From NCBI GenBank assembly GCA_013139905.1, contig WSZW01000019.1:1-23303 (forward strand): a stretch of 23,303 nt of DNA, read 5' to 3'. The stretch is from an archaeon (GTDB taxonomy: Archaea; EX4484-52; B79-G9). The number at the start of each line of letters is the position of its first letter. Position 1 is the stretch's first letter. The notes under the pieces were generated by a model. That model did not search any database. It was given only the letters and a program-made list of their open reading frames with translations, and was not told the origin of the DNA. This document shows, in pieces, positions 1-7,404 of the stretch. The position numbers and the translations under genes were made by a program.

Positions 1-2
1 TA

Positions 3-74
3 CGAATATATTATGATACGAATCTTGTATCAGGCATACAGTCAACAGGCATCATTAACGGCCGTTATTCTTAA
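3..74 (+). CDS. C-terminal tail of an unidentified protein (partial)
   Basis: The frame starting at base 3 is open from the window edge and ends at a TAA at 72-74. Its 23 residues include IYYDTNLVSG and end in NGRYS. This mix of Tyr, Ser, Thr, Asn and Gly looks like the beta-rich end of a surface or secreted protein, but it is too short to identify. Its stop overlaps the stop of the convergent transporter gene (bases 71-74, ttaa). Another frame is also open here (1-99), so the frame choice is a judgement based on residue composition. Confidence 0.4.
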   Translation, partial: RIYYDTNLVSGIQSTGIINGRYS

Positions 75-1198
75 ACGTATAATTTTTTTCCACGCATAAC
101 AATCGCATATACAAAAACAGAACTACCGGCCAATAAAAGCGAATATTCGGATTTACTAAATAACAATAAAGATAATATTGCAATTATACCACCACTAGTT
201 CTCCCGAAATTTAAAAACAACTCACGCGACGCCATGCTATCTACAAGATTTTTACTTTTGTCAAGAACAACCGCAGTTTGAAATGGACTAAAAATAGTTG
301 CAAGAAAAGTCAATAAAGCATTTGCGATTGCCCATACGATGAATGTGCTTGCAAAACCGGTCAATATTGCAGATAAACCAAGCAGGAATGCAACAGGATA
401 AATGAAACTTGTTCTATTTTTTATGTTATCGGACAATCTAGATAAAATAACAGATGCTATTGCTCCAAAAAGTCCTAAGTATGAGAAAAAAAGCCCGTAA
501 TCAATTGCATTACTTAAATATAAAATTGTGGCGAGTGGAATTGCCGTCCAAAGAATACCTTGAAAAAATCCCTCTAGATACAATAATGTTTTTACTCCTT
601 TTGTATTTTTAAGCGCATTTTTTAGATTAAATTTCAATATAAGACCATTATCAGACCATTTGATGCAAATAATCGCCAATAAATTTATCGCTGCAGATAC
701 GATAAATAAAAATTTAAAACCATAACTATTTACGGCATAACCCGCAAGTCCCGGCAAAAACATATTCAATATAGGCCAAAGCAGGAATAATATGCTGCTC
801 ATAAATGCGTTGTTTTTATTGTTTCCAAAACTAAAAAATTTGATATTATACGGCACCCAGAACATAAATAAGACCGCACCTGCAAGTATTGCAATAAAAT
901 ATAGTTGAACAAGTTCAAACCCCTTAATAAATACGATAAATAATAACAAATAGAAAGATTTCAAAATAATTGACAACGTGGATATTTTTTTAAAATCCAC
1001 CGTTTTTATAAAAAACAACGTCATAAACGCACCAAAATATTGTAGCGTACTAAAAATCGCAATTTCTAAAGTTGTAAAACCTATTTGAAATAGATATAAA
1101 AATAATAATCCAAACGCAAAAAGATGTGCGAATGAATAGAAAAATTGTATTCCGTAAATGTTTAAAAATTTTTTAGTTTTTACATTCAAAGAAATCAT
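71..1198 (-). CDS. MFS-type membrane transporter
   Basis: The 375-residue protein is almost wholly hydrophobic, with roughly ten to twelve predicted membrane helices, fitting the major facilitator superfamily. It begins with a short cytoplasmic MISLNVKTKKF segment. A basic/acidic loop follows helix 2 (near KTVDFKK), and a longer polar central loop near residues 180-205 (KWSDN...KNTKG) separates two halves of about six helices. A second inter-helix motif, SRLSDNIKNR, lies in the matching position of the C-terminal half. Sequence alone does not show the substrate. Some relatives export drugs or sugars, but I see no diagnostic residues. A TATA-like element (attaaataatt, 1222-1232) lies about 27 bp before the ATG on this strand, so the transcript is probably leaderless and separate from rfcS upstream. 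Confidence 0.75.
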   Translation of the reverse strand: MISLNVKTKKFLNIYGIQFFYSFAHLFAFGLLFLYLFQIGFTTLEIAIFSTLQYFGAFMTLFFIKTVDFKKISTLSIILKSFYLLLFIVFIKGFELVQLYFIAILAGAVLFMFWVPYNIKFFSFGNNKNNAFMSSILFLLWPILNMFLPGLAGYAVNSYGFKFLFIVSAAINLLAIICIKWSDNGLILKFNLKNALKNTKGVKTLLYLEGFFQGILWTAIPLATILYLSNAIDYGLFFSYLGLFGAIASVILSRLSDNIKNRTSFIYPVAFLLGLSAILTGFASTFIVWAIANALLTFLATIFSPFQTAVVLDKSKNLVDSMASRELFLNFGRTSGGIIAILSLLLFSKSEYSLLLAGSSVFVYAIVMRGKKLYV

Positions 1199-1256
1199 AT
1201 AGATACTATTTAATTACGCTGATTAAATAATTCACTGGCGTTCAAGCCTTTTTGAC

Positions 1257-2213
1257 TCAATTGGATAAAGTTGATACCTGAGCCAAAAATGCTTCCATTT
1301 GGAGGTCTTCTGTGCCGCCTTCGACAATTCTAAATTCGTATTCTCCAAGCTTGTCAATCAAGATTGCTTTTTTCGTTTCATCAATATCAATCTCAATTAT
1401 TTGTTTATGAAGTCCTTTTATTACATCAATTCCGGAAAGTCCGCGCACGAGCATTATGTTTGCGAGTTTTTTTCTGGATTCCATAAATTGATTGTTAAGG
1501 GCTAATTCTAGTATTTCTTTCACTTCTTCAGGTCTAAGTGATGCGGCAATAGAATATACCTCGTCATTTGTTATTTTTTTGGATGTGATTGCGACAGACT
1601 GTAGTGTGTTTACCGCCTTTCTCATATCACCTTCGGCAACTGCAAGTATTGCATCGGTACCCGAATCGGTTAATTCTAATCCTTCGTTTTTGGTAATTTT
1701 AGTTAATGATTCTTTGATGTCCTCATCTTCTAATGGTCTAAATCTAAATATTGCGCAACGGGATTGGATTGGAGGTATTAGTTTTGAAGAATAATTACAG
1801 GATAGTATGAATCTTGTTGTTTTTGTGTATTTTTCCATTGTTCGTCTTAGTGCTTGTTGTGCTTCAGGAGTTAATGCATCACATTCATCTAAAAAAACTA
1901 TTTTAAATTCTGCGCCAAATGGTTTTACTCTGGCAAAATCTTTGATTGTGGTTCTTACAACATTAATACCACGTTCATCAGATGCGTTTGTTTCCATGAA
2001 ATTCTTATGCCAATTATCACCGTAAATTTCTTTTGCGAGCGCTAATGCACAGGTTGTTTTTCCAATTCCGGCAGTTCCTGCAAATAAAAGATGAGGTATT
2101 GATTTTTCGTTTGCAAATGCCTGTAGTCTTTCTTTGATATTTTTTTGACCGGATAATTCTGCTATTTTTTTTGGACGGTATTTTTCAGTCCAGATTTCGT
2201 TTAAATCTTCCAT
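1257..2213 (-). CDS. rfcS: Replication factor C small subunit (clamp loader)
   Basis: This AAA+ ATPase is part of the archaeal clamp loader, which opens PCNA and places it on primed DNA. Counted from the ATG at 2213, it shows WTEKYRP near residue 8, a Walker A loop AGTAGIGKT (about 45-53), the Walker B/DECD box LDECDALT (about 108-115), sensor 1 in LSCNY, and the SRC arginine-finger motif in IQSRCAIFRF (about 150). Length, about 318 residues, is normal. A GTG three codons upstream (2222) is an alternative start, but the ATG at 2213 matches family N-termini better. The PCNA gene is about 15 kb away in the same window. The large subunit RfcL is not present here. Confidence 0.97.
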   Translation of the reverse strand: MEDLNEIWTEKYRPKKIAELSGQKNIKERLQAFANEKSIPHLLFAGTAGIGKTTCALALAKEIYGDNWHKNFMETNASDERGINVVRTTIKDFARVKPFGAEFKIVFLDECDALTPEAQQALRRTMEKYTKTTRFILSCNYSSKLIPPIQSRCAIFRFRPLEDEDIKESLTKITKNEGLELTDSGTDAILAVAEGDMRKAVNTLQSVAITSKKITNDEVYSIAASLRPEEVKEILELALNNQFMESRKKLANIMLVRGLSGIDVIKGLHKQIIEIDIDETKKAILIDKLGEYEFRIVEGGTEDLQMEAFLAQVSTLSN

Positions 2214-2246
2214 AATAAACACATTAAATAAAATACGTTGAAATAC

Positions 2247-2254
2247 TATATATA
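2247..2254. promoter_or_regulatory. Central TATA element between divergent rfcS and the transglutaminase gene
   Basis: The only strong TATA-like tract in this 55-64 bp divergent region is the palindromic tatatata. Its centre lies 27.5 bp before the transglutaminase ATG (2278) and 28.5 bp before the possible rfcS GTG (2222), or 37.5 bp before its ATG (2213). Archaeal start sites fall about 25-27 bp downstream of the TATA centre, so the same box could serve both genes. This is inference from spacing; BRE elements cannot be scored reliably by eye. Confidence 0.6.
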
Positions 2255-2277
2255 TTCATCGCGTACAAATATTATTT

Positions 2278-4380
2278 ATGTCTAAATTTATATGTTTAAT
2301 ACTGGTGATATTTTTAGCAGTATCTATTTTGAATGTACCTGTAACTGCTATTAGTGAAATAAAAGATCCGGCAAGTGTTTCAGAATTAAATGTGGAAATA
2401 ATTCAAACCGGAAAGATTATAGTTTCTAATGGTGTTCTTGACTGGGCGAATATTAATCTGACAGCACCACAAAAAACAAAAACACAAAATACCGTCACAA
2501 CAACTCCGGTAATAATAAATGAGCTTGGAAATCAATTATATAATCTTTATTTGGAAAACCCACCAACACCAATAACTTATTCGATTAAAACAAAAGTTAC
2601 GGTCAAAAGCCAGAGAACTACATATATTCCAAAAACATATACTATTCCAAAAGACGTTCTTGTATATCTTGAACCAACGGATGCCATACAAAGCGAAGAT
2701 GCGAAAATAAAAGCGCTTGCGGATTCAATTATTTTGGATTCAGTTGATGATTTTGAAAAAATTGCAAGACTTTCTGGCTGGGTGACTGAAAATGTCGAAT
2801 ATGATTTAGCTTACGGCACAAAAGCGTATGATGCTAAATGGGTATATGAAAATAAAATTGGTACGTGTGATGAGTTTGCAACACTTTATATTGCAATGGC
2901 TCGAAGTTTAGGCTTTCCATCACGATATTTATCTGGCTGGGCGTATGGTGATAATGGATGGGAACCGCACGCATATGCGGAAAGCTATATCGGAGTTTGG
3001 GTTCCGGTTGATCCAACGTGGAATGAAGTAGGGCATTTAGATGCCGTTCATCTTCAATTCTCAGTTCAAAAAAGCAATGAAGTTGCAAATAATGTTCGTG
3101 TGTCCGGAATTAAAGTAGGTACAATATCGTGGGTAGAAGATAATACTGAACTTACAATAACTGATTTTAAAGAAGAGGAAAAAGAAGAAATCTACGACAT
3201 GATAAAAAGTGCGGAAATACTTGAAGCCGGAGATAATGCAGTTGTTATTTTAAAATTTACACCCGACGAATATAAGGTTCTTCGCGTATCTCTTTTACCT
3301 TGCGCAGGACAATATAATCTAGCCACTATTGATGAGACAGTAAAAGATGTCATACTTAGACCCGGAAAAGAAACAGTAGTTTATTGGGTCGTAAATATTA
3401 ACCAAAATCTTCCGGAAAACTATAAATTTAGTTGTCCTTTAACGCTTAATTCCAGACTTTTGACAATTAAGACAATTGATTTATCCGTAGATACAATCAA
3501 AAAAACCGAAAAAACAAATGCAAATGTAGAAGTTGATATATTATCTCCAAAATTAACGTTGGGAAATACGCAAACTATTTCTGTGAGGATTAGCGATGCT
3601 ACTGGCGGGGATGTTATTTATACCGGTGTTGTGACTTCTAATGATATTTTGGAACAAACAACAATCGGCAATGGACGTATGGATTTTACATTTACGCCAA
3701 TAATATCGGGGAAAAATAAAATTGTTGTATATACATCCACGGGATTTGTAAAAACTGTTGAATTCTATGTGAGTCAAGTTGGTGATGTGTTTATTGACAA
3801 TATAGAAATACCAGAGACATTACTTGTTGGAGAAAAAACAAACGCAACAATTACAATAAAAAATAATCGTCAAACAAGTCAAATTGTAAAATTAACGAGC
3901 TTAATTGATGGCGAAGAAAGTATTGAAACTGTTAGCGTTTTTATAACAAAAACAGTGAGCGTCCCGGTATTATTTTTAGAAACCGGCATAAAAAAAGCAG
4001 AATTTACACTTTATATAAACGAATTAGAGCAAACCGTGGCAAAACAAGTAGAGGTTTATGATTTGCCAGAAATAACATTGGAGACAGTTTACGATTACAA
4101 TACTGACGAGGGCATTTTATTGTTCAATGTTAGCGGGTATACGGCATACAACATATCTCTTGATTTTTCCGGCGAAAAAATTAATGTTGGCGATGTTTTT
4201 GGTCAAAAAAAAATGCGAGTAACTAGCGCATTGGGTAGCTACACTGCAACTATTTCTTACGCAGATGCATCGGGTAAAAAATATGTTTTTAATAAAGATA
4301 TCGTGTTTGAAAGTGAAAACATAATTCAAAAGATTTTGCGCGCGATAAAAGAGTTTATTGGGTCAATTGATGTTATTTGA
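2278..4380 (+). CDS. Secreted transglutaminase-like protein with C-terminal beta-sandwich domains
   Basis: Residues 1-24 form a signal peptide (hydrophobic core, then PVTA). A transglutaminase/protease-like core lies around residues 155-250. It has a complete Cys-His-Asp triad: Cys197 in KIGTCDEFATL, His231 in EPHAYAES, and Asp245 in PVDPTWNE. The rest (about 300-680) alternates short beta-strand motifs and looks like Ig-like or CARDB-like modules, for instance IEIPETLLVGEKTNATITIK near residue 505. There is no clear C-terminal membrane helix, only an amphipathic end. Related proteins hydrolyse or cross-link peptides outside the cell; the substrate here is unknown. The transcript is probably leaderless from the TATA at 2247-2254. 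Confidence 0.8.
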   Translation: MSKFICLILVIFLAVSILNVPVTAISEIKDPASVSELNVEIIQTGKIIVSNGVLDWANINLTAPQKTKTQNTVTTTPVIINELGNQLYNLYLENPPTPITYSIKTKVTVKSQRTTYIPKTYTIPKDVLVYLEPTDAIQSEDAKIKALADSIILDSVDDFEKIARLSGWVTENVEYDLAYGTKAYDAKWVYENKIGTCDEFATLYIAMARSLGFPSRYLSGWAYGDNGWEPHAYAESYIGVWVPVDPTWNEVGHLDAVHLQFSVQKSNEVANNVRVSGIKVGTISWVEDNTELTITDFKEEEKEEIYDMIKSAEILEAGDNAVVILKFTPDEYKVLRVSLLPCAGQYNLATIDETVKDVILRPGKETVVYWVVNINQNLPENYKFSCPLTLNSRLLTIKTIDLSVDTIKKTEKTNANVEVDILSPKLTLGNTQTISVRISDATGGDVIYTGVVTSNDILEQTTIGNGRMDFTFTPIISGKNKIVVYTSTGFVKTVEFYVSQVGDVFIDNIEIPETLLVGEKTNATITIKNNRQTSQIVKLTSLIDGEESIETVSVFITKTVSVPVLFLETGIKKAEFTLYINELEQTVAKQVEVYDLPEITLETVYDYNTDEGILLFNVSGYTAYNISLDFSGEKINVGDVFGQKKMRVTSALGSYTATISYADASGKKYVFNKDIVFESENIIQKILRAIKEFIGSIDVI

Positions 4381-4420
4381 TAGCGAGATTATTTAAATTC
4401 TAAAAATCAAGATATTATTC

Positions 4421-4684
4421 ATGAAAAAAATGTTATTCTTACTATTTGTAATTGTCGCAATATCCGGATGTACATCTAATGATGATACTAATACCACAAA
4501 TACGACTCAATATTTAGTTTGCGTTCCGGCCACGTGTTGTCATCCAATTGCATGCGTTCCGGAAGACCAGGCGCCGGATTGCAGTAATGTTATGTGCACA
4601 ATGGATTGCCAACCCGGAACAATGGATTGTGGACAAGGATATTGCGCCGTTGTAAACAATAAATGCACAGTTATATGGAATTAA
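4421..4684 (+). CDS. Small cysteine-rich lipoprotein
   Basis: The 87-residue product has a lipoprotein signal: MKKM, a hydrophobic stretch, then the lipobox ISGC with the lipidated Cys at 17. A Thr/Asn-rich linker (about 18-30) leads to a compact domain with ten cysteines at about 34, 39, 40, 45, 54, 59, 63, 70, 75 and 82. The pattern includes CVPATCCHP, CTMDC and CGQGYC. The dense, evenly spaced cysteines suggest a disulphide-stabilised extracellular module rather than an internal zinc site, though metal binding cannot be excluded. It lies 40 bp after the secreted transglutaminase-like gene, but its own TATA-like sequence (about 4390-4398) suggests a separate leaderless transcript. I recognise the style of domain but not a defined family. 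Confidence 0.75.
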   Translation: MKKMLFLLFVIVAISGCTSNDDTNTTNTTQYLVCVPATCCHPIACVPEDQAPDCSNVMCTMDCQPGTMDCGQGYCAVVNNKCTVIWN

Positions 4685-4747
4685 TACGTAAAAATAGATG
4701 ATTGTTTCTAGATAAAATATATAAATCGTTAGTCACATATATGTTTT

Positions 4748-5284
4748 ATGAAAATAATGGTATCGGGAACTCCGGGAACAGGTAAAACCGAAGTATCAGC
4801 AATTCTTGCAGAAAAATTAAAGTACCAATTAATAAAAATCAACGATTTCGCGTACGACAATGATTTAATTGTCGGGCAAGATGAAAAACGCGGAAGTCTT
4901 TTAATCGATACAACGGCTCTCGAATCATTAATTAAAAAAATAAAAGAAGATTGTGTTATTGAAGGTCATTTGGCGCATTTTCTAAAGGCAAACATAGTTT
5001 TTGTTTTACGAACAAATCCGGATACACTTAAAAAACGACTAAAAAAAAGAAACTGGCTTGTTGACAAGATTGATGAAAATTTAGAAGCAGAAATACTTGA
5101 TGTTTGTTTACAGGAAGCAGTGGATAAAAACAAAAATGTGTATGAAATAGACACAACAAAAAAAACACCAACAGAAACAATGAAAATTATACTAAAAATC
5201 ATTAAAAAAGATAAAAATGAGATTAAAAATGCAAAACCCGGTAACATTAGCTGGAATACGCATTTGAATGCACTTACAGAATAA
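4748..5284 (+). CDS. AK6/Fap7-type adenylate kinase-like NTPase
   Basis: The 178-residue P-loop protein has Walker A GTPGTGKT at residues 7-14, near the N-terminus, and the AK6-typical motif IEGHLAHFL at about 71-79. A lid-like KKRNW segment lies near 100-103 and NLEAEILDVC near 111-120. Archaeal and eukaryotic relatives (Fap7/hCINAP) are adenylate kinases/ATPases that act in late small-subunit ribosome maturation with uS11. That role is known for the family, not shown here. A TATA-like aaatatataa (about 4715-4724) fits a leaderless start at 4748. Codons 51-81 are duplicated downstream at 7267-7359. Confidence 0.9.
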   Translation: MKIMVSGTPGTGKTEVSAILAEKLKYQLIKINDFAYDNDLIVGQDEKRGSLLIDTTALESLIKKIKEDCVIEGHLAHFLKANIVFVLRTNPDTLKKRLKKRNWLVDKIDENLEAEILDVCLQEAVDKNKNVYEIDTTKKTPTETMKIILKIIKKDKNEIKNAKPGNISWNTHLNALTE

Positions 5285-5404
5285 TCTTTTCTTGAGATAT
5301 TAGTATGAATTAGCGTTACTTATTTAGTGAATGATTATATGCGTCTTTTTAATTTTCTTAAATTTTTTGACAACTATCAAATAGAAATATAAATCTTTCT
5401 TAAA

Positions 5405-5428
5405 TACTTATAAGTAATTAAACGAGGT
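5405..5428 (+). promoter_or_regulatory. Palindromic TATA region and ribosome-binding site of the 600-residue gene
   Basis: A perfect 12-bp palindrome, tacttataagta (5405-5416), contains the only TATA-like centre close to the gene. It is followed by gaggt (5424-5428), an SD-like site six bases before the ATG at 5435. A start site 26 bp after this TATA would lie too close to, or past, the ATG. Thus the palindrome may be an operator, with the true TATA further upstream (about 5385-5403, aaatataaatc or tcttaaata). Confidence 0.4.
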
Positions 5429-5434
5429 ATTGTT

Positions 5435-7237
5435 ATGTCATCAGAAACTTACGATTTTTTGTCTCAAAAACCGGGATTTCCTAAAGACCAACAAGGGCTT
5501 GAAAAACTTAAAGAAATCTCGTGGTTTGAAAAGTATTGTATTGTAAACGGAATAAATGCTGATCGATTCATAAATTATGCAATTAAACAATTAGATAGAA
5601 ATCAGAATACCGAACAAATAGGACAACAAGCCACACCACATGATGATAATATTCCTCCAGAAACCACTGAAACTTCACAAACCTATTTTCCTCAGGTGCA
5701 TTCACAAAGTAACGACGAAAAACGATATGATCAAAAACGAGCAACTCCGGTATATGGTGGCAATCGGCTTTCAGATGAAGATGAAGCTATAGTGATAAAA
5801 TATTTATTTTCTAAGGATTTTAATGATAATTCCATAGAATCGTTAAGAGAAAAAATAATAAATCATAATGGTGTGATTCTTGACACGCCATACATATTTG
5901 AACTTGCACTTTTGGACATATTAAATACTAATCAATACGACGGTTTGACTACAATAGATTCACGATATATAATAACCATCCCTAAAAATAAAGAGTTCCT
6001 ATCCAAATTAGACAAGCTCTATAAGTTCATTACAAAAGAAAGAATTGAAAAAGAAGGATTAGATTCTGAAGATATATATATCCCAGCAGTAAACACAATA
6101 ATTTCAAATAATTTTAATAAACAATACACCTTAGATGAAATATTTAACGAGCTAAAATCTAGAGATACAATAAACGAAACAATTAACGAATTTATAATTA
6201 AAAAAGGAAAATCAAAGATAGAATATCTTGAGTTCCATCCAGCTATTGTAATATTTAAATTAATTTATGGGAAAAGTTTTGAAAAAGATTTTACAAAAAA
6301 CGCGCTTGAATGGTATGAACAAGTTTCTGGAACAAAATTTTCTGAATGTTTTTCTGAATCTACAATACCTTCCAAAAAAATAGAATCATTAGTGAACGAT
6401 GCATTAAGAGACACTTACAAATTATGTATTAGTCATTCGGGTATACGCGAAACTATCGAATATATAGAATATATAAACACAATAAAACTGGCTAATGATT
6501 TCTTATTAAATGCAGGATTTAAAGAAGAATCTGAAATTATAACTGGTGGGAGAGTAGATCCAAAAATAGCACTTAAAATAATAAAACAACAGAAAATGAA
6601 TATAAAAGATGGTTCAAGAGAAAAGTTTCTAGCTGTTATGGAATTCATGAATTCTGGCGGATATGATTTTTCAAAACGGGATTCTATAAAAATACTAAAA
6701 GAATGGCATTTAGAGGAAACGAACTCTAAAAACCGTAGCAAAAGACGACATAAACATCATAAAAAATCTTTTAAACCAAAAGTGGAATCTATTGACTCAA
6801 GAATCTTTCGTTTGTATCAAGAGTTTGGCGGAACTAAAGAAGATCTCATTGTAAAAACACCCGCGCAGATTTTCGAAGAACGACGGGCTGCTGCGAAAAT
6901 ACAAAAAGAAGAAGCGGAATTAGAACGTCAACGTAATATGGATCAAAAATCTGAGCAAAGAGCGAATGAATTATCTGGTACAGAATATAAGAGATTTAAA
7001 GACGAACCAAGAGATCATATAGAATTTACTCCCTATAATGTAAACATCAAAAAAGGAAAAGTTGTTTTGATCGGTATATCCGATAATGGTTCTAGGAGCA
7101 AAATTGTTGCGCACGTAGATAAAAGCATATTTGATAAAGAACCTACAAGAGAAGAGTTATTAAAGATGTCTTTTTCAGGAATTGTAACTGGTTCAAATGG
7201 TTATCATCTTAATGTAGGGTCTGTAACTATTTGTTGA
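5435..7237 (+). CDS. Unrecognised 600-residue protein with basic tract, coiled coil and beta-rich C-terminus
   Basis: I do not recognise a family. There is no signal peptide or membrane helix, so it is probably cytosolic. A polar Gln/Thr-rich linker lies about residues 50-105. A long, mainly helical, charged region follows (about 110-425). A strongly basic tract containing SKRRHKHHKKSFKPK lies near 432-450 and suggests nucleic-acid or membrane-phosphate contact. A charged coiled-coil segment (FEERRAAAKIQKEEAELERQ) is at about 480-510. The last about 65 residues look like a small beta barrel (KGKVVLIGIS...KIVAHV...GYHLNVGSVTI), possibly OB-like. The start at 5435 has an SD-like gaggt. It sits between the AK6 gene and a decayed AK6 fragment, suggesting arrival or rearrangement with that duplication. 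Confidence 0.8.
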   Translation: MSSETYDFLSQKPGFPKDQQGLEKLKEISWFEKYCIVNGINADRFINYAIKQLDRNQNTEQIGQQATPHDDNIPPETTETSQTYFPQVHSQSNDEKRYDQKRATPVYGGNRLSDEDEAIVIKYLFSKDFNDNSIESLREKIINHNGVILDTPYIFELALLDILNTNQYDGLTTIDSRYIITIPKNKEFLSKLDKLYKFITKERIEKEGLDSEDIYIPAVNTIISNNFNKQYTLDEIFNELKSRDTINETINEFIIKKGKSKIEYLEFHPAIVIFKLIYGKSFEKDFTKNALEWYEQVSGTKFSECFSESTIPSKKIESLVNDALRDTYKLCISHSGIRETIEYIEYINTIKLANDFLLNAGFKEESEIITGGRVDPKIALKIIKQQKMNIKDGSREKFLAVMEFMNSGGYDFSKRDSIKILKEWHLEETNSKNRSKRRHKHHKKSFKPKVESIDSRIFRLYQEFGGTKEDLIVKTPAQIFEERRAAAKIQKEEAELERQRNMDQKSEQRANELSGTEYKRFKDEPRDHIEFTPYNVNIKKGKVVLIGISDNGSRSKIVAHVDKSIFDKEPTREELLKMSFSGIVTGSNGYHLNVGSVTIC

Positions 7238-7266
7238 TTTTTTTAATATTCTATTATTTTAATTTT

Positions 7267-7380
7267 CTTTTAATCGATACAACGGTTCTCGAATCATTAA
7301 TTAAAAAAATAAAAAAGAATTGTGTAATTGAAAGTCATTTGGCTCACTTTCTATCGGCACACTCCATCCGTAAGCTATAA
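7267..7380 (+). pseudogene. Decayed internal fragment of the AK6-like gene
   Basis: Bases 7267-7359 align without gaps to 4898-4990 inside the AK6 gene, with 10 differences in 93 by eye (about 89 percent). In the same frame it reads LIDTTVLESLIKKIKKNCVI and then ESHLAHFL, against EGHLAHFL in the intact gene. After this block the frame runs AHSIRKL to a TAA at 7378-7380. The Walker A part and the C-terminal half are missing and there is no good start codon, so it is a remnant. It begins about 30 bp after the 600-residue gene, and its end contains the TATA box of the nuclease gene. Confidence 0.85.
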
Positions 7381-7382
7381 AA
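7375..7382 (+). promoter_or_regulatory. TATA box of the nuclease gene
   Basis: The ctataaaa sequence lies with its centre about 26 bp before the ATG at 7405, which fits a leaderless transcript. It overlaps the stop codon of the AK6 fragment, so the present promoter lies in the duplicated/rearranged DNA. Confidence 0.55.
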
Positions 7383-7404
7383 GATAATTTATGTAACTTT
7401 AGGT

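Noticed and set aside
7349..7362. A 13-base match between the end of the AK6 fragment (tttctatcggcac) and the minus strand near 22961-22973.
   Set aside because: Matches of this length are expected by chance in a 23-kb AT-rich window compared on both strands.
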